DNA of 64,000 bases from Hymenobacter nitidus (GTDB lineage Bacteria > Bacteroidota > Bacteroidia > Cytophagales > Hymenobacteraceae), in contig NZ_JAJADQ010000004.1 in NCBI RefSeq assembly GCF_020447315.1, positions 310,001 through 374,000 on the forward strand, read 5' to 3'. The first letter of the stretch is position 1; every line of letters begins with the position of its first letter. A model generated the notes under the pieces. It was not told where the DNA came from. It worked only from the letters and a program-made list of their open reading frames with translations, and did not search any database. The position numbers were made by a program, and so were the translations under genes. This document shows positions 10,454 through 20,217 of this stretch, piece after piece.

Positions 10454-10498
10454 AAAAAGCCCCACTGCTGGCGGCTGGGCCAGCGGTGGGGCTTTTTT
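10454..10498 (-). terminator. Terminator for the zinc-ribbon-like gene
   Basis: Stem AAAAAGCCCCACTGCTGGC / GCCAGCGGTGGGGCTTTTTT. It lies 35 nt downstream of the minus-strand gene ending at 10533. Confidence 0.85.
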
Positions 10499-10532
10499 AT
10501 ACAGGTAGCAGAACTCTGCTTCTTTACGGCAT

Positions 10533-10838
10533 TTACTGGGCCGTCACCTGGTAGGCCACGCTCTCGGGCTTCACTTCCGACACGTCGAACATGACGCCGT
10601 CGAAGGTGCTTTTTACCGTTATTTCGTGGGTCATCTCGCAGCCGGGGCATTTAATCTCCTCGGTTTCGAACTGGCCGTCGTCTTCGGTGGAATTGGCCAG
10701 GTGGTCGGGCGCCGGCACCCCGATCAGGTCGGTGAAAACCTCGGTCTGGCAGTGGTTACACTCAAATTTGAGGCCGACGGTGCGGCCCTGCAGCTCATCA
10801 ACGGGGGCAGGTGAGTTGGCTTTTTGCTGAATCCACAT
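10533..10838 (-). CDS. Small protein with two CxxC pairs (zinc-ribbon-like)
   Basis: A 101-residue soluble protein. Two CxxC knuckles, CNHC at residues 27-30 and CPGC at 64-67, could form one zinc ribbon; about 34 residues separate them, including an acidic stretch (STEDDGQFETEE). No signal peptide or membrane segment is present. I do not recognise a named family; small zinc ribbons often bind nucleic acid or protein. It is divergent from the cytochrome P450 gene and has its own terminator. Confidence 0.72.
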   Translation of the reverse strand: MWIQQKANSPAPVDELQGRTVGLKFECNHCQTEVFTDLIGVPAPDHLANSTEDDGQFETEEIKCPGCEMTHEITVKSTFDGVMFDVSEVKPESVAYQVTAQ

Positions 10839-10999
10839 AAAGTGAGGGGTTTGGTTTGGAGGTTGGTCGGAACGGACGGGGCGCAGGAAAGCGCCCGAAC
10901 CTGCTTACGAGGGCGTTCCGAAAAAAGATAGCCTCGACGGCGGAGCAGGCTGCGCCCAGGCAGGTTACTTTTGGCCCCTGGCTTGTGTTACGACCCTCC

Positions 11000-12415
11000 A
11001 TGATGGCTGAACCCGTTTCCAACTTTGCGGCCCTGCCCCGGGTGCCCCGCTGGCAATCCTTGCTTCGCTCCGTGGCCCTGGCCAACGACCCGCTGCCCAT
11101 TCTGGACCAGACCCTGGCGCGGTTTGGCGACACGGTGCACCTGTTCATCGGGGGCGTGCAGCCGTCTATCCTCACCCGCGACCCGGGGCTTATTCAGCAT
11201 ATTCTGCAGAAAAACCACCGCAACTACAGCAAGTCCAAATTCACCCAGGGCTTTGCCCGCTACATCGGCCACGGCCTGCTCACCAATGAAGGGGCCGACT
11301 GGCTGCGGCAGCGCCGCCTGATTCAGCCCGGCTTTCACCGCCAGCGCGTGGCCGTACTTACGGGCCTGATGCAGCAGATTATTGCCGAAACGCTGGCCCC
11401 ACTGGTAACCCAGGCCCAGGCTGGGGGCGGGGCAGTAACCGTGGCGGTGCACGAGCTGATGACGCAGCTTACCTTCCGCATCATTGCCCGCTCGGTGTTC
11501 AGCGCCAACTTCGCCGCCGCTGAGTTGGACCGCGTGGCGGCGCTGATTACCAGGATTCAGGCCTTTTATGTGCGCACCATTCGCCAGCCCTACCTGAATC
11601 CGTGGTTCCGGCTGCGCGGCCAGTTCCGCTACCACGACCAGCTCACCCAGGAGCTGCGCGAGCTGCTGGGCGGCTACATTGCCCAGCGCCGCCGGGCCAA
11701 CGAAGCCCCCAACGCCCCCACGCCGCCCGATGACCTGCTGCAAATGCTGCTCGACGTGCGCTACGAAGACACCGGCCTGCCCATGACCGACGAGCAGGTG
11801 CTCGACGAGGCCCTGATTCTGCTCATTGCCGGCCATGAAACCAGCGCCAACGCCCTGACCTGGCTGCTGTACCTGGTGGGGCAATACCCCGCCGAAGCCG
11901 AATCAATTCGCGCTGAAATGGCCGCCGTGCTGGCCGCCCGCCCTTCGGGGCAGTCGGGCGGCTTCACGTTCGAGGAGTTGCCGCGCCTAAGCCGCGCCCT
12001 CTACGCCGTGCAGGAAGCCATGCGCCTGTATCCGCCCGCCTGGATGGTAGACCGCGTAGCCTTGGCCGACGACGAATATCAAGGCCTGCGGATTCCGAAA
12101 GGCACGCTGTTTTCGCTCTACATCTACGGCCTGCACCACGCGCCCCGGCATTGGCAGCAGCCCACCGAGTTTAGGCCCCTGCGGTTTGCCCCGGGCCAGG
12201 AGCCGCTGGTGCCCGGCGCGTATCTGCCCTTCGGCGGCGGCCCGCGCCTGTGCATCGGCATGCAGTTCGCCCTCACCGAAATGCAGCTCGTGACCCTGGA
12301 GCTGCTGCGCCACTTCGCCGTCGAATTCCCTGGCGGCCGGCCGCCGGTGCTCACCCAGCCCCTGATTACCCTGCGTCCGAGAGGTGATTTCGAGGTAGGG
12401 CTGCGGCTGTTGTAA
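11000..12415 (+). CDS. Cytochrome P450
   Basis: Haem-thiolate monooxygenase, 471 residues from the ATG at 11000 (a second ATG follows immediately). All core motifs are visible: I-helix AGHETSAN around residues 277-284, ExxR as EAMR at 339-342, the PTEFRPLRF segment, and the haem-binding loop PFGGGPRLCIG with the axial ligand Cys418. There is no N-terminal membrane anchor, so it is a soluble bacterial type. The substrate is unknown; no ferredoxin or ferredoxin reductase gene is adjacent. TACTTTTG at 10966-10973 could be a -7 element, but no good -33 box accompanies it. An open N-terminal extension to 10856 is not family-like. Confidence 0.93.
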   Translation: MMAEPVSNFAALPRVPRWQSLLRSVALANDPLPILDQTLARFGDTVHLFIGGVQPSILTRDPGLIQHILQKNHRNYSKSKFTQGFARYIGHGLLTNEGADWLRQRRLIQPGFHRQRVAVLTGLMQQIIAETLAPLVTQAQAGGGAVTVAVHELMTQLTFRIIARSVFSANFAAAELDRVAALITRIQAFYVRTIRQPYLNPWFRLRGQFRYHDQLTQELRELLGGYIAQRRRANEAPNAPTPPDDLLQMLLDVRYEDTGLPMTDEQVLDEALILLIAGHETSANALTWLLYLVGQYPAEAESIRAEMAAVLAARPSGQSGGFTFEELPRLSRALYAVQEAMRLYPPAWMVDRVALADDEYQGLRIPKGTLFSLYIYGLHHAPRHWQQPTEFRPLRFAPGQEPLVPGAYLPFGGGPRLCIGMQFALTEMQLVTLELLRHFAVEFPGGRPPVLTQPLITLRPRGDFEVGLRLL

Positions 12416-12430
12416 TCAAAGCAAACGTGC

Positions 12431-12665
12431 CATGCTGAGCGAAGCACGTTCTGTCCTTGCGAGGAAGCCCGACATTTCGCGCCTTAAGCGGCGTCAATCC
12501 GTCCTCTGAAATGTAGAAAGCTTCCTTCGCTGAAAAGCCCTTTCCCACATGCGTAGGAAAGGGCTTTCTGGTAAAAGAGCAGGTCGTGCTACACAGCGGA
12601 CGGAGTAGCGGCGCTGTCCCGCGGGTGCCACGGCTACGCCTCGCAAGGATGGGTTGGGCATCAGC
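12431..12665. repeat. Type B intergenic palindromic repeat, copy 2
   Basis: Lies between the convergent P450 and TlpA genes. TCCTTGCGAGG at 12454-12464 is mirrored exactly at 12639-12649. The inner block 12500-12576 matches copy 1 closely: CGTCCTCTGAAATGT, GCTTCCTT, then TGAAAAGCCCTTT with its complement AAAGGGCTTTCTGGTAAA, then CAGCGGACGGAG. The left end (12431-12447) also carries CATGCTGAGCGAAGCAC, which belongs to the type A palindrome family, so this copy looks composite. Confidence 0.82.
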
Positions 12666-12675
12666 ACATTAACAA

Positions 12676-13986
12676 TTATTCCTTCAGCAGCATGTCCACC
12701 GTTTTGTTGAAGTCGGCAATTTCCTCCTGGTAATACTTGCCGGTGCCGGGGCCAGAGAAGCCGGTGTGAATCTTGCGCACCTCGCCTTTCTTGTCCAGGA
12801 AAATAGTGGTGGGGAAGGCCAGTACGCTCTGCAGCTGCGGCAGCGACTTGGCGGCGGCATCCTTGTCGGCAATGCCGGCTACGGCTAGGTCGTAGCCCAC
12901 GTTCATGCGCTCCTTCATCTTCAGCAGCTTCTTGGCGGCCAGCGTCTGGTCGGGAGTACGCTCGTAGCCCAGGCCGATGATTTCCACGCCGCGGCTCTTG
13001 TTCTTCTCGTACCAGGGGGCCAGGAAGTTGGTTTCGTCCATGCAGTTGGGGCACCACGAGCCCAGAATCTGGATGACGACCACCTTGCCCTTGTACTTGG
13101 GGTCGGAAGGGGAGATGGCACCGCCCTCGTAAATGCTGGGGAACTTGAAGTCGAGCTTTTTCTGGCCGGGTTTCATACCGGTCAGGGAATTGGCGTCGGG
13201 CAGCTTGGCGTTGGGGTCGGGCACGGCGGTCCAGGTTTCGTGGCCTTTCTTGCCCGAGTAAAAGTCGCCGCTGATGGCCGTGGCCTTGGTGTCGGTTTCG
13301 TTCGGGTTTTTGCCGGTGAACAGGAAACCGTGGCTGCCATCGAACGTCGAGAGCTTCATGACGTTGCCATCCACCTGGCCAGCCAGGTAGCGGTAGTCAC
13401 CGGTGGTGGTCAGGAACGTGCCGGTGATGTTTTGGCCCTCCTGCTTGAAAACGCCCACGGCCGGGTAGGTTTCGCCGTCGTCACCCTTGAAGGTCACTTT
13501 CCAGGTGCCGTCGAACGACACGATTTTGCGGTCGGCCATGACCGGAAACAGCGGCTCCTCGCCTTTGGTGGCCCGAAACGGCATCCGGTAAGGCTCCTTG
13601 CCGTCGTACTTCACCCAGGCGCCTCTCAGCTGGCCTTCCCCATCGGCCCGCACCACCAGGGCCGCATCAAATACGCCCAGCCGGATGGTGGTCGAGTCGC
13701 CGGCCGTGCTTATTTCGTCGAGCTTGAGGCGCTCCTCCCCGTTGCGCAGCGTTACGGTGGGCTTGCCGCCGTCCTGGGCCACGTCGAACAGGAAGGGAAT
13801 TTCCTGACCCTGGGCCGAGAGCACGCCGCGCCAGGTGCCGGCCGAAAGGGCATTGGCGCTGCCCACCTCCATCAAGTCGCCACCGCCGTCGGCAGCTTCG
13901 GGTTTGGAATTGGACTGGCACGAACCCAAGGCCAGCGCCAGGCCGAGGCCCGCGGCGAGGGGGCGGAAAGAAATAGGAAAGGACAT
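12676..13986 (-). CDS. TlpA/AhpC-TSA family thioredoxin-like lipoprotein
   Basis: A 436-residue periplasmic lipoprotein from the ATG at 13984-13986. The signal sequence ends in the lipobox LALALGSC. Residues of about 45-265 form a beta-rich region seen in Bacteroidota TlpA-like proteins. The C-terminal thioredoxin domain starts near 275 and carries GSWCPNCMDE with the redox pair Cys312/Cys315, and the cis-Pro region AFPTTIFLDKKGEV. It probably reduces or isomerises disulfides, or serves c-type cytochrome maturation, in the periplasm. It is divergent from aconitase, with a probable own promoter. Confidence 0.88.
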   Translation of the reverse strand: MSFPISFRPLAAGLGLALALGSCQSNSKPEAADGGGDLMEVGSANALSAGTWRGVLSAQGQEIPFLFDVAQDGGKPTVTLRNGEERLKLDEISTAGDSTTIRLGVFDAALVVRADGEGQLRGAWVKYDGKEPYRMPFRATKGEEPLFPVMADRKIVSFDGTWKVTFKGDDGETYPAVGVFKQEGQNITGTFLTTTGDYRYLAGQVDGNVMKLSTFDGSHGFLFTGKNPNETDTKATAISGDFYSGKKGHETWTAVPDPNAKLPDANSLTGMKPGQKKLDFKFPSIYEGGAISPSDPKYKGKVVVIQILGSWCPNCMDETNFLAPWYEKNKSRGVEIIGLGYERTPDQTLAAKKLLKMKERMNVGYDLAVAGIADKDAAAKSLPQLQSVLAFPTTIFLDKKGEVRKIHTGFSGPGTGKYYQEEIADFNKTVDMLLKE

Positions 13987-14010
13987 AGAAGTAGAAAAGG
14001 TAATTCGGCC

Positions 14011-14042
14011 CAAAACTACTAATGGGCGTACTTGGTTTTAAA
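14011..14042 (-). promoter_or_regulatory. Probable promoter of the TlpA-like gene
   Basis: On the minus strand, TTTA (14039-14042), N20 and TAGTTTTG (14011-14018) fit the Bacteroidota pattern with one mismatch in the -33 box. It is 25 nt upstream of the start. Confidence 0.5.
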
Positions 14043-14062
14043 GATAGGCGGCTCAGATAAAT

Positions 14063-14095
14063 TTTGGGTAGCGCAACGACTGCCGCCTATATTTG
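14063..14095 (+). promoter_or_regulatory. Promoter of aconitase gene
   Basis: TTTG (14063-14066), a 21-nt spacer and TATATTTG (14088-14095) form a full Bacteroidota -33/-7 match, 49 nt upstream of the aconitase start. It sits back-to-back with the TlpA promoter. Confidence 0.72.
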
Positions 14096-14144
14096 CGTAC
14101 CTGCTCTTCGGAGCCTTACCTATTTCACTTTTTCCCTTCTGACT

Positions 14145-16439
14145 ATGGCGTTTGACTTAGAAATGATTCAGGCCGTGTATGCCGGTATGGGCCAGCGGAT
14201 TGAAGCTGCTCGTACCGCTGTTGGCCGCCCGCTCACGCTGACCGAGAAAATCCTGTACGCTCACTTGTATGGCGGTAACGTAACTCAGTCGTTCGAGCGG
14301 GGCGTTTCCTACGTCGATTTTGCCCCCGACCGTGTCGCAATGCAGGACGCCACCGCCCAGATGGCGCTGCTGCAGTTTATGCAAGCCGGCAAGCCCCAGG
14401 TGGCTGTTCCGAGCACCGTGCACTGCGACCACCTCATCCAGGCCCGCGACGGCGCCAATGAGGACTTGGCCGTGGCCAACGACGAAAACCGCGAAGTATA
14501 TGACTTCCTGGCTTCGGTTTCCAATAAATACGGCATCGGCTTCTGGAAGCCCGGCGCCGGTATTATTCACCAGGTAGTGCTCGAAAACTACGCCTTCCCC
14601 GGCGGCATGATGATCGGCACCGACTCCCACACGCCCAACGCCGGCGGCCTGGGCATGATTGCCATCGGTGTCGGTGGCGCTGATGCCGTGGACGTAATGG
14701 CCGGCATGGCCTGGGAGCTGAAATTCCCGAAAGTAATCGGCGTTAAGCTGACCGGTAAGATGAATGGCTGGACCTCGGCCAAAGACGTAATCCTGCGCGT
14801 AGCCGGCATCCTGACCGTAAAAGGCGGTACTGGTGCCATCGTGGAATACTTCGGCGAGGGTGCCAACAGCCTCTCGGCCACCGGCAAAGGCACCATCTGC
14901 AACATGGGTGCGGAAATCGGGGCTACCACTTCGGTATTCAGCTACGATGAGAAGATGGGGGACTATCTGCGCGGCACCGAGCGCGCCGATATTGCCACGG
15001 CCGCCGCGGCCGTAGCGCACCACCTGCGCGCCGACGACGAGGTGTATGCCAACCCCGAAGCCTACTACGACCAGCTCATCGAAATTGACCTCTCCACGCT
15101 GGAGCCCTACGTGAACGGTCCGTTCACACCGGACGCCGCCTGGCCGATTTCGCAGTTCGCCGCCGCCGTGCGTGAGCATGGCTGGCCCGAGAAGCTGGAA
15201 GTAGGCCTGATCGGCTCGTGCACGAACTCGTCGTACGAGGACATCACCCGTGCCGCTTCCATTGCCAAGCAGGCCGTATCGAAAGGCCTGGCGGTAAACG
15301 CCGAATTCACCGTAACGCCCGGCTCGGAGCTGGTGCGCTACACCGTGGAGCGCGACGGTCTGCTCGACACCTTTGCCCAGATGGGCGGCGTGGTGCTGGC
15401 CAATGCCTGCGGCCCCTGCATCGGCCAGTGGGCCCGCCACACCGACGACCCCAAGCGTCGCAACTCGATTATCACCTCGTTCAACCGCAACTTTGCCAAG
15501 CGCAACGACGGCAACCCGAACACCCACGCTTTCGTGGCCTCGCCCGAAATCGTAACGGCTTTCGCCATTGCCGGTGACTTGACCTTCAACCCGCTCACCG
15601 ACACGCTTACCAGCAAAGACGGCCACCAGGTGAAGCTCGACGAGCCTCAGGGTCTGGAAATGCCACCCCAGGGCTACGCCGTGGAAGATGCCGGCTACCA
15701 GGCGCCCGCCGAAGATGGCACGGGCGTGCAGGTGCTCGTTGACCCCACGTCGGATCGTCTGGAGCTGCTCGACCCCTTCAAGCCATGGGAAGGCACCGAC
15801 CTGATGGGTCTGCGTCTGCTCATCAAGGCCCAGGGCAAGTGCACCACCGACCACATTTCGATGGCCGGCCCGTGGCTCAAATACCGCGGCCACCTCGACA
15901 ACATCTCGAACAATATGCTCATCGGCGCTACCAACGCGTTTAACGGTGAAGCCAACAAGGTTCGGGATTTCGTGGCCCAGGGTGACACGTACAATACCGT
16001 TCCCCAGGTTGCCCGTAACTACAAGTCGATGGGTATCGGCACGGTGGTAATTGGCGACGAGAACTACGGCGAAGGCTCCTCGCGCGAGCATGCGGCCATG
16101 GAACCCCGCCACCTCGGCGTGCGGGCCGTCATTGTGAAGAGCTTCGCGCGTATTCACGAAACTAACCTGAAAAAGCAGGGGATGCTGGGTCTGACCTTTG
16201 CCAACAAGGCCGACTACGACCTGATTGAGGAAGGCGACACCATCGACATTCTCGGCCTGACCACGTTTGCCCCCGGTAAGCCGCTGCAGGCCCGCCTGCA
16301 CCACACCGACGGCGACACGGACCTTATCTATCTGAACCATACCTACAACGAGGGGCAGATCGAGTGGTTCAAAGCCGGCTCGGCTCTGAACCTGATCCGC
16401 TTGAAAGAGTCGGGTTCGGCTCAGTTGTCGCAGAAGTAA
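14145..16439 (+). CDS. acn: Aconitate hydratase (mitochondrial-type)
   Basis: TCA-cycle enzyme that isomerises citrate to isocitrate using a [4Fe-4S] cluster. The 764-residue length and sequence match the mitochondrial-type aconitase common in Bacteroidota. Cluster ligands are Cys359 in [11 protein letters not shown], and Cys422 and Cys425 in [10 protein letters not shown]; active-site segments include [22 protein letters not shown] and [15 protein letters not shown]. An ATG at 14145 is preferred to an open extension to 14064 because it follows the promoter by a normal leader. It is a single gene closed by a strong terminator. Confidence 0.97.
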   Translation: MAFDLEMIQAVYAGMGQRIEAARTAVGRPLTLTEKILYAHLYGGNVTQSFERGVSYVDFAPDRVAMQDATAQMALLQFMQAGKPQVAVPSTVHCDHLIQARDGANEDLAVANDENREVYDFLASVSNKYGIGFWKPGAGIIHQVVLENYAFPGGMMIGTDSHTPNAGGLGMIAIGVGGADAVDVMAGMAWELKFPKVIGVKLTGKMNGWTSAKDVILRVAGILTVKGGTGAIVEYFGEGANSLSATGKGTICNMGAEIGATTSVFSYDEKMGDYLRGTERADIATAAAAVAHHLRADDEVYANPEAYYDQLIEIDLSTLEPYVNGPFTPDAAWPISQFAAAVREHGWPEKLEVGLIGSCTNSSYEDITRAASIAKQAVSKGLAVNAEFTVTPGSELVRYTVERDGLLDTFAQMGGVVLANACGPCIGQWARHTDDPKRRNSIITSFNRNFAKRNDGNPNTHAFVASPEIVTAFAIAGDLTFNPLTDTLTSKDGHQVKLDEPQGLEMPPQGYAVEDAGYQAPAEDGTGVQVLVDPTSDRLELLDPFKPWEGTDLMGLRLLIKAQGKCTTDHISMAGPWLKYRGHLDNISNNMLIGATNAFNGEANKVRDFVAQGDTYNTVPQVARNYKSMGIGTVVIGDENYGEGSSREHAAMEPRHLGVRAVIVKSFARIHETNLKKQGMLGLTFANKADYDLIEEGDTIDILGLTTFAPGKPLQARLHHTDGDTDLIYLNHTYNEGQIEWFKAGSALNLIRLKESGSAQLSQK

Positions 16440-16458
16440 TTCTGGTTCTGGTACCGAT

Positions 16459-16494
16459 AAAAAAGGCCGCCTCAGCTCCTGAGGCGGCCTTTTT
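16459..16494 (+). terminator. Terminator after aconitase
   Basis: Stem AAAAAGGCCGCCTCAG, loop CTC, stem CTGAGGCGGCCTTTTT; 20 nt after the stop codon. Confidence 0.92.
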
Positions 16495-16672
16495 GTTTGC
16501 TTCACATTATGGTTGCGACCTTTTAAGCCCCGGCAGAATCCAGCAAGAGGAAGGAGTATGTTCAATTAAGCCCTAACTAGTTTGCGGAGCCCAAGGCCTC
16601 TCCGGCAGCGGTGCCACCCGGTGCTTTCATCACTGAACCGGATAGGGAGAACCTAGCGCTTTGGAAATATAC

Positions 16673-16704
16673 TTTGTATTACAAAGTTCTTTGATATAAG
16701 TTTG
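16673..16704 (+). promoter_or_regulatory. Promoter of the VIT membrane protein gene
   Basis: TTTG (16673-16676), exactly 20 nt, then TAAGTTTG (16697-16704): a full Bacteroidota promoter match ending 40 nt before the start codon. Confidence 0.72.
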
Positions 16705-16744
16705 ACCCATTGACGACAGGACTGAATCTGTCAGCCCAACCTGT

Positions 16745-19597
16745 ATGCGCAATCTTCTGAATCCGAAGTGGCTTCTGCTGCTCAATACGCTACCCCTTGT
16801 GCTGCTGGCGGCGCTGTGCTACGGCGAGTTTACGGTGGTGCAGTCCCTGATACCGCCCCAGAGTTTGGAGCTGTGGCGCTGGTTTGGCCTTACGCTGGCG
16901 GTGTTGGGCGTAAGTACGCTGGGGTATGCCGTGGTCCAGATCCGGCGGGGCGAGTCCGTAGGGAAGGTCTATAGTATCGTAGCACTGCTGGCGTATTCGG
17001 CTTTCCTGCTGCTGTATCTGAAGTACGACAATCAGATCCTGCCCCGGGAAGTGCCGCGCTGGATGGTGCCCACCGAGTTACTTCTCTACGTGGCCACCTT
17101 TGTAATGCCTACGCTGGCCCACGCGCTGTTCACGCTGGTTGTCCAATTCACACCTCCCGGCCGTACCCACGGGGCCGGTATCAATTTTTTGCTGGCTTTT
17201 GTCGGGCCGCTGGCCTGGTATATTCTCCTGCTGGTGCCTTTCTCGGCCGTGCAGAGCGGGCATACTTCCTGGCTTTGGGATGCGGCCCTGACCGCTTCGT
17301 TCAGTCTGGGCGTGCTGGTGTTTCTGTTTTTCCTGGTCCGTGGAGCCTACATTCTGAGTTTGAAGCGGGCCGAAGACGCCGAGTTTAACTTCATCTGGAA
17401 GCTCCTGGTAGGGTTGCTGCTGCCGCTGATGGGCCTGCTGGTAAACAATGGTTTTTTCTGGGGCAGCTCCGGCGGTGGCGGCCAACACCGGGAGGAAGGC
17501 GTGTTTGGAAATTTTAACGACCCCTGGTTTTATATTCTGGCGGTGCTCAACGGCATGATGCTCTGCATCCCCGACCAGCCCAAGCGGTGGTGGCGCCTGA
17601 CGGTATTTCTGGGGCGCAGCGTGCTGCTGAGCTACACTTTGTACTTCTTCATCGTTTTTCTGCCGTATCTGCCGCTGTCCATTTTGGGCATTATCCTCAT
17701 TGGGCTTGGCTTTCTGATGCTTACTCCCCTGATCCTGCTGGTGATACATGTGCGCGAGTTGGGCGCCGACCTGGAGTATCTGGAGGGTTTTTTTTCCCGG
17801 CGCTGGCTCCGGGCCGGGCTGGTGGCCGGTGCCCTCACGCTGCCGCTCATCATTACGGGCCGCTACGTGCACAACCGCTGGGTGCTGCACGAGGCCTTGG
17901 CGTACCGCTACAACCCCGACTACGGCCGGACATATAGCCTCGACGCCCAGGCGCTGGCCAGCACCCTAAACATCATCAAGCAGCATAAAGAGCAGCAGTC
18001 TGGCTTCTCGCTGGGAAGCCACGTGCCCTTTCTATCCACGTATTTCAACTGGCTGGTGCTCGATAACCTGACCTTGTCCGACGACAAGATTGCCTCCCTG
18101 GAGCAGGTTTTTCTCGGTTCAGCACCTGTTCCAGCCGATTTCGAGCAGCGCAACTTTACGGCCAACACGGCCAGTGAGGCCCGCCCCGCACTAGCGGCCC
18201 TCACTAGCCGCAGCCACTACGACCCCCGCCAGCAAGCCTGGGTGAGCTGGCTCGACTTAAAAGTAGCTAATACCGATACCAGCCTTAGAGCCGGGGAATA
18301 TACCACAACCCTGGAACTGCCGGCGGGCTGCTGGGTGGGCAGCTATTACCTCGACATCAACGGTCGGCGGGAACCGGGTATCCTGGCGGAGAAAAAGTCG
18401 GCGGCCTGGGTGTATGCTCAGATTGTGAACGAAACCCAGGTAAAAGACCCTGGCCTGCTGGCCTACGACGAGGCCGGCCGCGTTGGCCTGCGGGTGTACC
18501 CAGTCGTGCAGCAGGTGGCTCGTACCTCCGGTATCCAGCTGCTGCACAAGGAGCCCGTTGTACTCACCGTTGATGGCCGGCGCATCACGCTCGGCGACTC
18601 TACTGCCCGGCCGCTGCTAACCCCGGTAACCACGTCGGGCCAGGAAGAAGTAACGTACGTGAATGCAGCCGCCAAACAGCGGCTGCCATTGGTGCGCCGC
18701 ACGCCGTATTACCATTTCCTGCTGGATGTATCCACGGCTGGGGGGAAACCAAAAGCCGCTTACGCCCGGCGTATTGACAGGGTGTTTGCGCAGGAAGCCG
18801 CCAACCCGCACGCCCGCTTTACCTTGGTTGATGCCTACGCTACGCCGGTCAAAACTCCCGCTGAGTGGCCGGGTGAGGCAGCCCGGCACCAAAGCCGGGG
18901 TGGGTTTTATCTGGATGGGGCCTTGCGCCAGTTGCTCTTTGAGGCCTGGCAGCACCCCGGGCCGGAGTATCCGATAATTGTGGTGGTAACAGACGATTTC
19001 AGCAAGGCCGAGCTTAGTAGCGCCTATCCAGAAAATGACCAGTTCTACGTGCTGGCTGCTGATGGTAGTCTGGCCGCGCATTCGCTGCGCCAGAACTCAC
19101 GCGCCGCGATGCCGGTAGCCGCGTATCCGGCTCAGCCCCGGCAAGTGAGGGCCTGGCCGGGTACCGCCCGGCCCCGCGCCTACCTGCCCGACAATGGCAA
19201 GGCTGATATCGTGCTCAATCAGGCGCAGTTGGCCGTGCCGCAGCCGGGGGCAGGGGGCAGCCGGTGGCACACCGGCCTGCTGCTCCACGGCTACCAGCAG
19301 TGGCAGGCTTTTCATCCCGAAGCCACCGACGAGCAGCGCGTACCTTTCCTGCGGGCCAGCTTCCGGGCGGGCATCATGACGCCGCTCACCGCTTATCTGG
19401 CCCTGGAAAATGACGCGCAAAAAGCCGCCCTGAATCGTAAGCAGAATCAGGTGATGAATGCTAATGCTGCCCTGGATATTGATGAAAGCAGTGACGATGT
19501 GCCCACCAACGTGCCCATCGACGAGGAAGTGTGGCTACTGCTGGCCGCGGGGCTGCTACTGGCGCTCGGGCAGCTGCGGCGTACGATGCCGGGCTAA
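16745..19597 (+). CDS. Exosortase-associated VIT-domain membrane protein (MSEP-CTERM / XrtN-VIT type)
   Basis: A 950-residue protein. The N-terminal ~370 residues hold about ten hydrophobic segments. A loop with HNRWVLHEALAYRYNPDYGR follows, and residues of about 495-610 form a VIT (vault/inter-alpha-trypsin) domain: TTTLELPAGCWVGSYYLDIN, then EKKSAAWVYAQIVNE and LRVYPV. The C-terminus is a sorting-tail-like tripartite end: PIDEEVW, a hydrophobic run LLLAAGLLLALG, then QLRR. Families of this layout (MSEP-CTERM; XrtN system VIT protein) are normally encoded beside a cognate exosortase, but none is within this window. Which of the two families it belongs to is uncertain. It has its own promoter and terminator. 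Confidence 0.78.
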   Translation: MRNLLNPKWLLLLNTLPLVLLAALCYGEFTVVQSLIPPQSLELWRWFGLTLAVLGVSTLGYAVVQIRRGESVGKVYSIVALLAYSAFLLLYLKYDNQILPREVPRWMVPTELLLYVATFVMPTLAHALFTLVVQFTPPGRTHGAGINFLLAFVGPLAWYILLLVPFSAVQSGHTSWLWDAALTASFSLGVLVFLFFLVRGAYILSLKRAEDAEFNFIWKLLVGLLLPLMGLLVNNGFFWGSSGGGGQHREEGVFGNFNDPWFYILAVLNGMMLCIPDQPKRWWRLTVFLGRSVLLSYTLYFFIVFLPYLPLSILGIILIGLGFLMLTPLILLVIHVRELGADLEYLEGFFSRRWLRAGLVAGALTLPLIITGRYVHNRWVLHEALAYRYNPDYGRTYSLDAQALASTLNIIKQHKEQQSGFSLGSHVPFLSTYFNWLVLDNLTLSDDKIASLEQVFLGSAPVPADFEQRNFTANTASEARPALAALTSRSHYDPRQQAWVSWLDLKVANTDTSLRAGEYTTTLELPAGCWVGSYYLDINGRREPGILAEKKSAAWVYAQIVNETQVKDPGLLAYDEAGRVGLRVYPVVQQVARTSGIQLLHKEPVVLTVDGRRITLGDSTARPLLTPVTTSGQEEVTYVNAAAKQRLPLVRRTPYYHFLLDVSTAGGKPKAAYARRIDRVFAQEAANPHARFTLVDAYATPVKTPAEWPGEAARHQSRGGFYLDGALRQLLFEAWQHPGPEYPIIVVVTDDFSKAELSSAYPENDQFYVLAADGSLAAHSLRQNSRAAMPVAAYPAQPRQVRAWPGTARPRAYLPDNGKADIVLNQAQLAVPQPGAGGSRWHTGLLLHGYQQWQAFHPEATDEQRVPFLRASFRAGIMTPLTAYLALENDAQKAALNRKQNQVMNANAALDIDESSDDVPTNVPIDEEVWLLLAAGLLLALGQLRRTMPG

Positions 19598-19605
19598 GTG
19601 GCCAG

Positions 19606-19670
19606 AAAAACGGGAGCCGCCGCAACTGCTTTCCTGGTCAGGGCAAGCAGTTGCGGCGGCTCCCGTTTTT
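19606..19670. terminator. Strong bidirectional terminator
   Basis: AAAAACGGGAGCCGCCGCAA continues into a 26-bp perfect stem around a 13-nt loop, with A and T runs on both sides; it separates the convergent genes ending at 19597 and 19680. Confidence 0.92.
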
Positions 19671-19679
19671 CAACAGGGC

Positions 19680-20108
19680 TTAACGGTCTTTGCTACAGCG
19701 TAGCGGCTGCTCGCCACGAGTTTCGCGGGGCTTCTGCACGAGATAGTAATAGAGCAGAATGCCAAGGCCGGTGAGGAAGGGGATAAGGGCCAGGTGCTTG
19801 CCCGTCAGGCTGCCCCACACGCGCACGGTGTCGAAGCCCACAAACTCGCTGATCATCCAGTAGGAGTTGGCCGAAATCCAGAAAACGATGGCCAGGTTGT
19901 GGGCCAGCTCAGCCTTGATGTCGCGCGTGCGCCAGGTGATGAGTAAAGCAATAATAAGCGTGGGAAATACCATGGCGATGCCCAGCGGCTTCCAGATCAT
20001 GCACCAGCCGATGTCTTTGAGTAGCCAGAACAGAATGTGCATGTTTTCCATGCGACGGTAAGGGGCCGGAATGCTGTAAAGCTGCTCGGCAGCGGTGGGC
20101 TGTGACAT
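19680..20108 (-). CDS. Small membrane protein, four transmembrane segments
   Basis: A 142-residue protein from the ATG at 20106-20108, beginning MSQPTAAEQLYSIPAPYRRM. About four hydrophobic segments follow: ILFWLLKDIGWCMIWKPLG, AMVFPTLIIALLITW, LAIVFWISANSYWMISEFVG and LIPFLTGLGILLYYYLVQK. The tail is basic and soluble. No family is recognised. A longer open frame to 20264 adds a region without conserved character. It is convergent with the VIT protein gene and shares its terminator. Confidence 0.7.
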   Translation of the reverse strand: MSQPTAAEQLYSIPAPYRRMENMHILFWLLKDIGWCMIWKPLGIAMVFPTLIIALLITWRTRDIKAELAHNLAIVFWISANSYWMISEFVGFDTVRVWGSLTGKHLALIPFLTGLGILLYYYLVQKPRETRGEQPLRCSKDR

Positions 20109-20217
20109 AAGGCAAGGCAGGAAAAGGCCCGTAAATGTAGCAGGAGTAGCCAACGTTGCCAGGCTGGCCGGCAACGGATACAGCGCGTGCATGGGGCCAG
20201 CGACGAAATATAGGGCA

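Noticed and set aside
10856..10999. Extended N-terminus for the cytochrome P450
   Set aside because: The added residues are basic and unrelated to the family; the ATG at 11000 fits normal length.
14157..16565. Very long open frame antisense to aconitase
   Set aside because: Shadow frame of a GC-rich coding sequence; no family similarity, and the opposite strand encodes an unambiguous aconitase.
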